From Planctellipticum sp942493135 (GTDB lineage Bacteria; Planctomycetota; Planctomycetia; Planctomycetales; Planctomycetaceae): 64,000 nt of DNA. Where the stretch lies: assembly GCA_942493135.1 (NCBI GenBank), contig OW818684.1, positions 6,076,001 through 6,140,000 of the forward strand, in the 5' to 3' direction. Shown here one piece after another: positions 44,442 through 53,161 of this stretch; position 1 is the first letter of the stretch, and each line of letters starts with the position of its first letter. The notes beneath the pieces were generated by a model. The model made no database searches. It was not told the DNA's origin and saw only the letters and a list, made by a program, of their open reading frames with translations. A program made the translations under genes and the position numbers.

Positions 44442-45740
44442 TTATGCGAATAGCTCGGGAATCACGTTGCCGTCCCGAACGATCATCACCGGTCGTCCGA
44501 TGTTCGTGTGGTATTCCTTCTTCGGATCGATGCCCAGGTTGTGGTAGAACGAGGCCGCCACATCGTCCGGCGAATGCCCGTCGCCGACCGGGCCGAGCCC
44601 CTTGTCGTCGCTGGCGCCGATGACCCGGCCGGGCTTCACGCCGCCGCCCGCCATCAGCATGAACATCGCCCGCGCGTAGTGATCGCGCCCGACGCGCTGG
44701 GTGTTGATCTTCGGCGTCCGGCCGAACTCGCCCGTCACGAAGACGGCGGTCGATTCCAGCAGACCCTTCTGGTGCAGGCCGTTCAGCAAGGCCGACAGCC
44801 CGGCGTCGAGCGGCGGAAGCTGAACATTCTTCAGCCTGGTCCAGCCGTCGTTGTGGGTATCCCAGCCGCCGTTCTGAATCGTGACGAATCGGACGCCCGA
44901 TTCCACCAGCCGACTGGCGAGCAGGCAGCTCTGCCCGAAGGGGGTATCACCGAACGGTTCCGAGAAGGAGGGGGATTCAAGGGCCGTATTGAACGCGTCC
45001 CGCGCCCGTCGCGACGTAATGATGGTATGGGCCTGTTCCGAGAACCGGTCGAGACCGTCCAGGAGCTGGCTGTCCTTCTCGACGGCCCGGAAGGTCTGGT
45101 CCAGGTCGCTCAGCAGATTCTGCCGCCGTTCGACTTCGGTGACCGTCAGGCCGCCGCTGAGCGAAACGCCGCGGACGCTGTAGGGCTGGCCGGCCCTGGG
45201 CGTCGAGCCGGTGCTCAGGGCCGCGTAACGGACACCCAGATACCCGGTCTTCTGGGCGGTATTGGGGATTGCCACGTTGGCCGGCAGGTCTTCCGGTCCG
45301 CCCATTTCTTTGCTGATGACCGCGCCGTAGCCGGGGAATTCGAGCGAGGGAATCGGCCGGTTACCGGTATTCACATACTGCGAGCCCAGTTCGTGAGCCG
45401 CCAGCGAATGCGTGATGCCGCGCAGGATGACGAACTTGTCCATGCTCTGGGCGAGCTTGGGCAGGTGCTCGGAGATCTCGATCCCGGGGACGTTGGTCTG
45501 GATCGGATTGAATTCGCCCCGATACTCGGACGGAGAGTTCGGCTTCATGTCGAACGTGTCGAGGTGCGTCGGGCCACCCGCCAGGTTGATGAAGATCGCC
45601 GACTTCGCCTTCGCGCCGGTCGCTTCCGCCGCCTGCGACCATTGCAGGTAGTTGGCGAGCGTCACCGCGGAAGTTCCCAGAACACCCACGCGGAGGAAAT
45701 CCCGCCGCTGCACGCCATCACAGGTCCGGTGTACCGCCAT
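44442..45740 (-). CDS. DUF1501 family protein (Tat-exported, sulfatase-fold)
   Basis: A 432-residue DUF1501 protein with a twin-arginine signal (RRDFLRVGVLGTSAVTLANY, about residues 12-31). Family segments are visible: FINLAGGPTHLDTFDMKP, FVTIQNGGWDTHNDG, FVTGEFGRTPKIN and GRDHYARAMFMLMAGGG. It pairs with the PSD1 gene immediately upstream (119 bp apart) and is a different subgroup from the DUF1501 gene at 4492-5937. Exported; activity unknown. Confidence 0.93.
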   Translation of the reverse strand: MAVHRTCDGVQRRDFLRVGVLGTSAVTLANYLQWSQAAEATGAKAKSAIFINLAGGPTHLDTFDMKPNSPSEYRGEFNPIQTNVPGIEISEHLPKLAQSMDKFVILRGITHSLAAHELGSQYVNTGNRPIPSLEFPGYGAVISKEMGGPEDLPANVAIPNTAQKTGYLGVRYAALSTGSTPRAGQPYSVRGVSLSGGLTVTEVERRQNLLSDLDQTFRAVEKDSQLLDGLDRFSEQAHTIITSRRARDAFNTALESPSFSEPFGDTPFGQSCLLASRLVESGVRFVTIQNGGWDTHNDGWTRLKNVQLPPLDAGLSALLNGLHQKGLLESTAVFVTGEFGRTPKINTQRVGRDHYARAMFMLMAGGGVKPGRVIGASDDKGLGPVGDGHSPDDVAASFYHNLGIDPKKEYHTNIGRPVMIVRDGNVIPELFA

Positions 45741-45859
45741 GAGTCAGGATCCTTTCTGAAGTTCGAGGGGGGGAGTGAACCCCACCTGCTGTAGTCCGTC
45801 GAAAATGATTTCTGGAGACGAGTTTTGCCGAGGCCGCACGTTGGCAGCCGCGTCGATCA

Positions 45860-48559
45860 TCAGTGGTTGACCACGAATTCCTTGGTGTTGAGCAGCGCCC
45901 ACAGCAGATCGCGAGTGGCCACCGCCAGGTCGCCGTTCTCGTGGAAATAGGCGGCCGCCCGCTTCGCCTCGTCATCGACCGGCGGGCGATTCAGCGTCCG
46001 CAGGTAAGCCTGGTTCACGATCGAGGCGATCTGCGCTTCGTCGCGAACGGCCACCTTCTCTTCGTCGGCCTTCTCGGCAATCTTCCGCAACTCCGCCGCC
46101 CGCTTCTTCGCGGCCGCCAGTTCCTGCTCGGCCTGTTTGACCAGCTCATCCTTCCCGTTGGCCTTCGCCTTCTTCAGGCGGTTCTCCATCCGGTCGACGA
46201 CTCGCTCAGCGTTGCGCCGCGCGGTGGCGGCTTCCTCGTCCGAATCGGCGGCGGCTGACGATACACGGACCATCTGGTCGACCCAGCCTCCCTTGCGGCT
46301 GATCATCGTCAGCAGCTCCTGGTCGTTCTTCAGATAGACCGTCTGCAGCAGACTGGGCTCCATCGAGCGGTCGCAGTCACAGTTGCTTTCGCGGATCGAC
46401 CGGCCGAAGACGGTCAGGGCGTAGTTCGAATTCCCGCGCCCGCCTCGGGTGCTGACGATCGGGTCTGCCACGGCCCGCCCTTCGACGCTGGCCTGCAGTT
46501 TCGCGGCCTCTTCGTTACTCGCCGTGGCAACGCGGATCGCGTCATAAACAACTTCGGCGGGAATCCGCCGGGGAACCGCCCGGGCGAAGTTGCGCTCGTC
46601 GAGCCGGTTCGTCTCGTTCGTCTGCCAGCTCAACTGGTAGGTCCGGCTGTTGGCGATTTCGCGGTGCAGCCACTTCATGTTGTAGCCGTGCGCCCGGAAC
46701 TGATCGGCCAGGTAGTCCAGCAGGGCTTCGTTGCTGGGCGGATTGGCCAGGCTCAGATCGTCCGGCGGTTCGACGATGCCGACGTTGAAGTACCCGGCCC
46801 AGACGCGATTGACGATTGCCCGGGCGAAATAGGGGTTGGCGTCGTCCCGCATCCAGTCCATCAGGGCCTGGCGGGGGTCCTCCATCTCGTCGATCTTGAT
46901 CTCGTCGCCACCCAGAACGGTGGCCGTTCGGCCGGCGACCAGTCGTGGACGCTTATTGTTCTTATCTTTCTTCGCATCCGCCCGCCGATTCGAATTCTGC
47001 GGACCAGGAACGAACGTCTCCCGAAATGGGACGATCTTGCCCTGGTTAACCAGCTTGACGAGCTCTTGTGCCTGCTGGTTGGCATTCTTTCCTTTTGCGT
47101 CCACGCCCAACTCGGCAATCATCTTCTGTTCGTCGTCGCGTGTTCCAGGAGCAGAACCGTGGGACACCCTCGCAAAAAAGCCCTTGAACCGGTCAAAATC
47201 GTCTTTGGTCCATTGATCGAACGGATGCTTGTGGCACTGGGCGCACTGGATTCGCACTCCCAGAAATGTGTACGCGAAACCCAATGCCCGCTCTTCAGTA
47301 GACCTGAAGTTCGACCGGCTCCAGTAGTAGGGCAGGAAGGGCTGATCGGCGAAGGAGGTTTCGCTCCCCTTGTGCTGATAACTGCTCATCCGCTTGCAGT
47401 AGTCCTCGTACGACTCGTCGTCGAGCCGGCTACGGGCCAAAACGATTCCTTCGACCATCTCGTCGTAGGGCATATTCTTTTCAAAGCGGACTCGCACCCA
47501 TTCGTACCAAGCCTCTGCCGCGACTCTCTGACGATCCGGTCCCTGATTCTGGTTGTAGCGTTCGTTATTTCCGGTCCAGTCGCTGAACTTCGTCGCCCAC
47601 CAGGCGGCGTACCCGGGCCGTTCCAGTAGTTCGTCGATCTTCTTCGCTCGCTTGTCGGGCGATGCGTCCGCCAGAAACGCCGTCGTCTCGACCGCCGTCG
47701 GCAGCGTCCCGGTCATGTCCAGCGACACGCGTCGCAGGAAGTCGGCGTCGCTGTTCAGCTCCGACGGGACTTCCCCCAGCTTCTTCAGCTTCTCGACGAC
47801 CAGCTCGTCGATCTTCGTCGGTGTCGGCACGCTGGGATAATTCGGCCCAATCTTGTCGGACACCGGATGAATCACCGGAATCGGCACGACCCCATTGTCG
47901 TAGAAGGCGACGACATGCGAATCCCCCGGCCCCGTCGCAGTCACCTTGCCGGACTGTTCGATCGTCGCCACCTGGTCATTGTTGCTCTGGAACCGGCACA
48001 GCGGCGTCACATCTTCCCGCGTTCCGTCCGACCAGACGGCGATCGCCTTGAGCTGCCAGGTGTCGCCCTTTTTCTTCGCCACCAGTTCGCCCGGCGTGAC
48101 TTCCAGCTTCACGAACTCGGCGGTCTTGTCCGTGACGCCGGCGGCGCCGTCCTCCAGCCACTTCCGCATTACGCGATACTGCCAGGTCCCCTTTTCGAGC
48201 CGGGTGCCCCCCTCGTGAGGAATCTCCTGCAGCGGCTTGGTGAGGATCAGGCTCTGAACCGGCTCGGCCTTGTTGATCCGCGGCTCATCGCCGGCCAGCA
48301 GGTTCTCGTGGTCGGCCTTGAAGTCGTAACCGAACAGGGACAGGCGGAATCCCCCCTGTCCCTGGAACGACCCGTGGCAGGCCCGACCGTTGCAGCCCAG
48401 TTTTCCCATCAGAGGAACGACGTGCTGCCGGAAGTCGGGCTGCACCTTCACTGCGTCGTCGCCGTACCGCGTGTCGATCGGCGCCCGTTCGTCAGCCCCC
48501 GGCAGGTTCGTTGCCGCCGCCATCAGGAAGGCGATCGACCAAGTGCATCGCATGTTCAT
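45860..48559 (-). CDS. DUF1549-DUF1553 (PSD1) protein with Big2 domain and CX4CH motif
   Basis: An 899-residue secreted planctomycete protein. After a signal peptide comes a PSCyt1-like segment whose haem-type site is CNGRACHG, i.e. CX4CH rather than CX2CH; then a Big2-type Ig-like domain (KLEVTPGELVA to GKVTATGPGDS, about residues 145-230); DUF1549 (about 260-460) with CAQCHKHPFDQWT; and DUF1553 (about 570-890). A long charged coiled coil rich in Glu, Lys and Ala (AERVVDRMENRLKKAKA) is inserted near the C-terminus. ATG 48559 is chosen: AAGGAT lies about nine bases upstream. It forms an operon with the DUF1501 gene. Confidence 0.9.
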   Translation of the reverse strand: MNMRCTWSIAFLMAAATNLPGADERAPIDTRYGDDAVKVQPDFRQHVVPLMGKLGCNGRACHGSFQGQGGFRLSLFGYDFKADHENLLAGDEPRINKAEPVQSLILTKPLQEIPHEGGTRLEKGTWQYRVMRKWLEDGAAGVTDKTAEFVKLEVTPGELVAKKKGDTWQLKAIAVWSDGTREDVTPLCRFQSNNDQVATIEQSGKVTATGPGDSHVVAFYDNGVVPIPVIHPVSDKIGPNYPSVPTPTKIDELVVEKLKKLGEVPSELNSDADFLRRVSLDMTGTLPTAVETTAFLADASPDKRAKKIDELLERPGYAAWWATKFSDWTGNNERYNQNQGPDRQRVAAEAWYEWVRVRFEKNMPYDEMVEGIVLARSRLDDESYEDYCKRMSSYQHKGSETSFADQPFLPYYWSRSNFRSTEERALGFAYTFLGVRIQCAQCHKHPFDQWTKDDFDRFKGFFARVSHGSAPGTRDDEQKMIAELGVDAKGKNANQQAQELVKLVNQGKIVPFRETFVPGPQNSNRRADAKKDKNNKRPRLVAGRTATVLGGDEIKIDEMEDPRQALMDWMRDDANPYFARAIVNRVWAGYFNVGIVEPPDDLSLANPPSNEALLDYLADQFRAHGYNMKWLHREIANSRTYQLSWQTNETNRLDERNFARAVPRRIPAEVVYDAIRVATASNEEAAKLQASVEGRAVADPIVSTRGGRGNSNYALTVFGRSIRESNCDCDRSMEPSLLQTVYLKNDQELLTMISRKGGWVDQMVRVSSAAADSDEEAATARRNAERVVDRMENRLKKAKANGKDELVKQAEQELAAAKKRAAELRKIAEKADEEKVAVRDEAQIASIVNQAYLRTLNRPPVDDEAKRAAAYFHENGDLAVATRDLLWALLNTKEFVVNH

Positions 48560-48647
48560 ATTCGGCAAATCCTTGCACACCGCGTTCAGACTGCTGCATT
48601 CAGACCGGGGACGAGAGAACGACGCGCAGAGCAGTCCGTCTATTCTC

Positions 48648-49379
48648 TCACTTCCGCCCTTTTTCCGGTTCGGCCCCCGCAGGCTTGGCCACTGCGGAGT
48701 TGGCTCCCCCCTTGCTCCCCTTCGGCTTCGTCTTGGCCCGCGCCTGCGTGGCCGGAATCCCCTTCTTCAGACTCGCCAGTTCCCGGTCCACGGCCCCGTC
48801 GGGGTTCTTCTCGGCTTCCGCGAGGACGCTCCGAATCTTGTCCAGGCGCTTCTCAATACGATCCCGCTCCGTTCTCAGAAGTTGCAGTCGCAGGTCCTGG
48901 CGCTCCCGGACCATCGCACGTAACTCCGTTTCGAGCTGCGGATCGTCATTCATCGCCATTCGCGCCAGGGTCAGCCGGATCCGCGAGGTCAGTTTCCACT
49001 CGCTCAGTTCCGCCTCGTAACGCTCCGGCTGCCGCTCGCGATTCTTCTCCAGCCGGTCCCGCGTCCGGTCCAGCTCGGCGACCGCGTCGGCATACTCCCT
49101 GGGAGCGTTCTCCTGAAGCTGTTTCAGCAGTCTGGCCAGTTCCGGGTGGTGTTCTTCAGCGAACTTGCGCGCCGCCCGCTCCCGGTCGGACGGCAACGTC
49201 GTCGCCGTCTCACGCCGGGCGGTCTCCTTTTTCGCCTTTTCCTTCTCCGGCGACTTCTTTTCTGGCGATTTGCCGCCAGGAGACTTGCCGCCCGGAGACT
49301 TGGACGATTCTTGTGCCGTCAGCCCCGGCGGGACCGCCATCAGACACGCCAGCAGAATGAGCCAGGGGAGACGTCGCAC
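48648..49379 (-). CDS. Secreted charged coiled-coil protein, function unknown
   Basis: A 243-residue protein with a signal peptide (MRRLPWLILLACLMAVPPGL). Next comes a low-complexity Ser-Pro-Gly-Lys repeat (SPGGKSPGGKSPEKKSPEK) and then a long Arg/Glu-rich helix with coiled-coil heptads (about residues 60-210), ending in a Lys/Pro/Ala-rich tail. No domain is recognised. It starts three bases after the anti-sigma gene ends and precedes the PSD1 gene by about 90 bp, placing it in the sigma-led operon. Similar Glu/Arg-rich genes often sit between anti-sigma and PSD1 genes in planctomycetes (from memory). Confidence 0.8.
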   Translation of the reverse strand: MRRLPWLILLACLMAVPPGLTAQESSKSPGGKSPGGKSPEKKSPEKEKAKKETARRETATTLPSDRERAARKFAEEHHPELARLLKQLQENAPREYADAVAELDRTRDRLEKNRERQPERYEAELSEWKLTSRIRLTLARMAMNDDPQLETELRAMVRERQDLRLQLLRTERDRIEKRLDKIRSVLAEAEKNPDGAVDRELASLKKGIPATQARAKTKPKGSKGGANSAVAKPAGAEPEKGRK

Positions 49380-49382
49380 GAA

Positions 49383-49874
49383 TCAGTTCTCCTGCACGGG
49401 ATCTTCCGTCGCGCCGCCAGCTTCTAGCGACACTGCCGCCATCAGCCAGTTCGGGACGTCATCCCCGGCGTCCTGTTCCTCTTCGTTCCAGCGGTCGCTC
49501 CCCGACACGGATTCGGGGCGCGCGTCGCGCCACCGCGATACCAGTTCCAGTGCCCGCTGCGGTGCAATTACGGCCACCTCGTCCGGCGATTCGATTGCGG
49601 TGTGCGGCGCCAGCCAGACGACTGCTCCCGCGGCGGCCGCGGCCGACAGTCCATACGCCAGGCGTCGCCAGCCCCGGCGGGAAGTCGAACGCTCGACGCG
49701 CACAGCCCGGCCGGTGCGAAGGGCGGCGACAAGCTGCACCGCCCGCGCCAGCGCGGCCCCCGCCTCTTCATCGTCGGCCAACCGGGCCTCAAACGCCTCG
49801 ACAGCCTCCGCGCCGAGCTCTCCCAGCACATACTGCTGAGCCAGCCAGTTCAGATCCTCGATCGAATCGGTCAT
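49383..49874 (-). CDS. Putative transmembrane anti-sigma factor
   Basis: A 163-residue protein: an N-terminal acidic helical part (LNWLAQQYVLGELGAEAVEA, about residues 8-27) of the kind seen in anti-sigma domains, one membrane helix (about 73-88), and a periplasmic tail rich in acidic residues. No zinc-binding HxxxCxxC is present. It starts 41 bp after the sigma gene ends and overlaps nothing. From position and layout it should hold the sigma factor at the membrane until a signal arrives. Confidence 0.8.
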   Translation of the reverse strand: MTDSIEDLNWLAQQYVLGELGAEAVEAFEARLADDEEAGAALARAVQLVAALRTGRAVRVERSTSRRGWRRLAYGLSAAAAAGAVVWLAPHTAIESPDEVAVIAPQRALELVSRWRDARPESVSGSDRWNEEEQDAGDDVPNWLMAAVSLEAGGATEDPVQEN

Positions 49875-49914
49875 CGCCTTGGTCTCCCGCCTGCAGGGCC
49901 AGCCTCCGGCCCCG

Positions 49915-50469
49915 CTATTCGTCCCGCAATCGCTGCTGCAGCTTGCCCAGAGCCAGACGCATTCGCGTCAGCACCGTTCCGATCGGCAGTTGCAGATCCC
50001 CGGCGATCTGGGCAAACGTCTTCTCTTCGTAAATCCGCTGTTCCACAACCCGTCGCTGTTCCGCCGGCAGGGTCGCCAGCGCCTGCCGCACACGATCCGC
50101 CTCTTCAGATCGCACCAGACCGGCCCAGGGGACCCCTTCTTCGTGTTGCCTGGCATCGGGAGCGACTTTCCGCAGCCCTCGCTCCTGAACTCCTGTCCGC
50201 CGTCGCCAGAGCATTGTCTCGTTATAGGCGACCCGGAACAACCAGCCCCGGATCGATTCGTCGCGCGCGGTATGGCCGGCTTCCACCAGCCGACCGAACG
50301 TCACCTGCAGCAGTTCTTCCGCCTGTTCGCCGTTGCGGGTCAGCCCCCACAGAAACGCCCGGACTTCGCCCGACCACAGGTCGTGCAGTTCCCGAACTCG
50401 TTCTGGGGTCAGACGTTCTGGCGCACCGGCAGCGGGCTCGTCCGGCAGACCGCAGTCTGATTCCGTCAA
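49915..50469 (-). CDS. ECF RNA polymerase sigma factor
   Basis: A 184-residue ECF sigma factor. Region 2 covers RAFLWGLTRNGEQAEELLQVTFGRLVEAG and the WLFRVAYNETMLWRR segment; region 4 is LATLPAEQRRVVEQRIYEEK with the helix-turn-helix TFAQIAGDLQLPIGTVLTRM. The TTG at 50469 was chosen because GGGAG lies seven bases upstream; the frame continues to a TTG at 50565 with no SD. It directs RNA polymerase to its target promoters, probably including its own operon (anti-sigma, coiled-coil, PSD1, DUF1501, Spy-like). Confidence 0.88.
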   Translation of the reverse strand: MTESDCGLPDEPAAGAPERLTPERVRELHDLWSGEVRAFLWGLTRNGEQAEELLQVTFGRLVEAGHTARDESIRGWLFRVAYNETMLWRRRTGVQERGLRKVAPDARQHEEGVPWAGLVRSEEADRVRQALATLPAEQRRVVEQRIYEEKTFAQIAGDLQLPIGTVLTRMRLALGKLQQRLRDE

Positions 50470-50749
50470 GGCTCGCTCCCGTGGTGTGCGTCTGACATCG
50501 AGAACGATGCGACCGGCAACCGGTTTATTCTCCGGAAGTCCGACCCGCCGGCAGTTTCTCAACAAAGCCGCCCGTCATCGTCCCCGGAACACCACCACTC
50601 CGCCAGCGGGAGCCTCAGTCCAAGGTCATGAAGCGCGAAAGCGGAAAATCAAGCAGCCGATAGCAAGAGAGAACCCGGCGGATCGCGGATCGCCAGAAAA
50701 AGGCCGCCTCACCCTTCCCGACTCTCAACTCTCAATGCTCAACCCCCGC

Positions 50750-51199
50750 TCACTCCGACTGAGCCTTCAGCAGGTCGCGGATTTCCATCAGCAGCTTTTC
50801 CTGCGGCGGCATTTCGGCCGGCTTGGGAGGCTCTTCGGCCTTCTTCGCATTCAGCCGGTTCATCCCTTTGATCAGCAGGAAAATGCAGAACGCGATGATC
50901 AGAAAATCGAACGTCGTCTGCAGAAAGTTGCCGTACGTGATGGCCGTCTCCGGCAGCGTGGCGGTCATCATTTCCCCCGGTTTCTCCGGGTTCGGCACGG
51001 GCACGCCGATCTTCGGCAACGTGTACTTCAGATCCCGAAAGTTGACCCCGCCAATCAGGTAACCGATCGGCGGCATGATCACGTCGGCGACAACCGAGTT
51101 GACGATCTTGCCGAAGGCGGCCCCCATGATCACGCCGACCGCCATGTCCATGACGTTTCCGCGCTGAATGAACTGGCGGAACTCCGAGATCATCCCCAT
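50750..51199 (-). CDS. mscL: Large-conductance mechanosensitive channel
   Basis: A 149-residue MscL. The family start (EFRQFIQRGNVMDMAVGVI), first pore helix (MGAAFGKIVNSVVADVIMPP), periplasmic loop and second helix (FDFLIIAFCIFLLIKGMN) are all present, followed by the cytoplasmic bundle (PPQEKLLMEIRDLLKAQ). It is a pentameric inner-membrane channel that opens under membrane tension and releases solutes in hypo-osmotic shock. The length fits the family, with a slightly longer periplasmic loop (PNPEKPGEMMTATL). It stands as a single gene. Confidence 0.96.
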   Translation of the reverse strand: MGMISEFRQFIQRGNVMDMAVGVIMGAAFGKIVNSVVADVIMPPIGYLIGGVNFRDLKYTLPKIGVPVPNPEKPGEMMTATLPETAITYGNFLQTTFDFLIIAFCIFLLIKGMNRLNAKKAEEPPKPAEMPPQEKLLMEIRDLLKAQSE

Positions 51200-51312
51200 G
51201 GTTCTGCTCCGTTTTCTGCTCTGTGCCCGACCCGGCTCGGTCCCGAACCGCTGCGACGGCAGCGATCATCTCTTGCAGATTGAACGCCGGCCGGCTATCC
51301 CGCGCCAAAACC

Positions 51313-52542
51313 CTATTGTCGAGTGCGATTCGAGTTGCCGGCCGCCAGCGGATGCGTCGGCCCGGCGAGCGCTTCGAGTCGCTCCGTCAGCACGCGGATG
51401 TTATTCCGCTCCAGGTCCACGTCGACATTCGACAGCTCCAGACACAGCGGAACGACCAGTTCGCGATCGCTTCCATCCGCGCTCGCCACCGGACGGTGCA
51501 TGCCCGACCGGGCCGTTGCCGCCACGAGCGTCCCGCCGACAGGCTGCAGCAGCTCCGGAGCGACGAACGTCACCAGCGGCAGACGTCCCAGCACCTGCGG
51601 TTCGGCGCCGGCCATCGATCCCCTGATCCGGCCGTCAGGTTCAATCAGCACCTGCTCGACTCCTGCGGGGATGAGAATCTCGGGCTGCAGCGTGGCTCGC
51701 CCCGCCGAGGCCACCGTCGCCAGACGCCGGTCGCCGTTGATCAGCAGCGCGCCGCACCGGGTAAACCGCTTCGCTCCATCGATTCGAACCGCCAGCCAGA
51801 CGGATTCCGCCAGAGCGATGTCGAGCGGACGCCCGGTTTCTTCGACGTCTCCCGGCGAAACGTCGAGCACCGGCGGCGCCAACTCAATTCCCGGCTGGAT
51901 CGATTCTCCGGAGCTCGTCCGGTCGACCAGCAGCACGCGCACTCGGCGGAACCCCGGCGTCAAACTGTTGAGCAGGTTGTGCCGATGCCACTGAATCGCT
52001 TCTCGCAATGTCTCCGCCGAGCTGTCGAGTGAGACAACCTGGCGACTCGGCCGGACCGGCGCAGGTTCTGTGAGGTAGGACGGCGGTCCCGGTGCGAGCG
52101 GAGACGGCATTGCCAGTTCGGGCGCAGGCGCGAACAGCGGCGAGTTCTCCTGCGCAGATCCGACCTGCCGTCTGACGTTCAGCATATCCCGCACCATCAC
52201 TGCGGGCAGCGCCTTGAGCTGGTCGAAGAAGATGTCTCGCTCTTCCTGCGGAGCGTCGCTCAGTTCTTGCTCGATGATGGCGCGAATCTGAGCCTCGTCC
52301 GCAGGACTCGATCGGGGGGCCAGACGCTGTGGCCGCAGCTCCTGCGGTGAAACGTCGTCATCAGCCGCGATCGACCGCAGCGCCCGATCACGATGCGGAA
52401 CCGCTCGTAATGGAGTCGAGAACTCTCCCCGGGGGAGAGCGCCAGGAGGACCGGCGGAGGCGGAACGTCCCAACTGACGATGTCCAGCGACCAGCGCCGC
52501 AATCATCAATACGGCGGCGCACCACGACATCCCTGTCCGCAT
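51313..52542 (-). CDS. FlgG-like flagellar rod/hook-domain protein with N-terminal membrane segment
   Basis: A 409-residue protein. Residues 1-25 form a hydrophobic segment; about 25-190 are a Pro/Arg-rich region with no known domain. From about 195, it shows rod/hook features: HRHNLLNSLTPGFRRVRVLL mirrors the conserved NNLANxxTxGFKR, LDIALAESVWLAVR mirrors LDLAIxGxGFFxV, then FTRCGALLINGDRRLAT, EILIPAGVEQVLIEPDGRI, QLxxFxNP-like LPLVTFVAPELLQPVGG, and C-terminal LELSNVDVDLERNNIRVL. No other flagellar gene is nearby. AAGGAG lies eight bases before ATG 52542. It may be a repurposed rod protein; its function is unknown. Confidence 0.75.
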   Translation of the reverse strand: MRTGMSWCAAVLMIAALVAGHRQLGRSASAGPPGALPRGEFSTPLRAVPHRDRALRSIAADDDVSPQELRPQRLAPRSSPADEAQIRAIIEQELSDAPQEERDIFFDQLKALPAVMVRDMLNVRRQVGSAQENSPLFAPAPELAMPSPLAPGPPSYLTEPAPVRPSRQVVSLDSSAETLREAIQWHRHNLLNSLTPGFRRVRVLLVDRTSSGESIQPGIELAPPVLDVSPGDVEETGRPLDIALAESVWLAVRIDGAKRFTRCGALLINGDRRLATVASAGRATLQPEILIPAGVEQVLIEPDGRIRGSMAGAEPQVLGRLPLVTFVAPELLQPVGGTLVAATARSGMHRPVASADGSDRELVVPLCLELSNVDVDLERNNIRVLTERLEALAGPTHPLAAGNSNRTRQ

Positions 52543-52800
52543 CGAGCCGTCTCCTTCGGCAATCGTCCACATCCGGACGCCGGGCCTCGTGCCCGCAGCG
52601 CAATTCCGGAATGCCGGAGACCTTATCGCAAAAAATGACTCCGGACAAGCCGGCCTTGGTCCGACGACGGTTCCCCGGTTCGAGGGCCAGGGCGCCCGGG
52701 TTGACCTTGACGAAAGATTTCAAGCATGGGAAACATCGATCCAGTGTCGCTGTCGCCCGCGACAGGTTGTCAGCCATCCATCGCCAACAGGAATCGACCG

Positions 52801-53145
52801 ATGTTGCCGAGCCGAACATCCATGGCCGCTCTGCTGGTGGTTGCGCTCGTCGGAACGACAGCGCTCCCCCTGTTCGGCACCGATCCGGCTGATGCCGAGA
52901 ATGCCGAGAATCTCTACTTGAAAGAGCGAGTTCGATCGCTGGAAAAGCGTCTGGCGAAGTTGGAAGGCCAGATGCAACTGCTGACTGGTGGAGCTGTCTT
53001 GCCGGCAGGTGGATTTCTTCCGACCCCGGGGCCTGTCCCCCGACAATCGTCGGAAGACGACCCGGCGGACAAGTACCGCGCCAAAATTATCCTGCTGAAC
53101 TATCAGCGAGTCATTCCCCAGTCCCCCGAATCGCCCCGTCGTTGA
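52801..53145 (+). CDS. Small secreted coiled-coil protein, function unknown
   Basis: A 114-residue protein with a signal peptide (SMAALLVVALVGTTALPLFG), then a short heptad stretch (LKERVRSLEKRLAKLEGQMQLL, about residues 41-62) and a Pro-rich, polar tail. AGGA lies about ten bases before ATG 52801. No family is recognised. It is convergent with the kinase gene (16-base gap) and divergent from the FlgG-like gene. The signal peptide and coiled coil argue for a real gene, but the size leaves doubt. Confidence 0.5.
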   Translation: MLPSRTSMAALLVVALVGTTALPLFGTDPADAENAENLYLKERVRSLEKRLAKLEGQMQLLTGGAVLPAGGFLPTPGPVPRQSSEDDPADKYRAKIILLNYQRVIPQSPESPRR

Positions 53146-53161
53146 CGGTTGCAATCACAGC

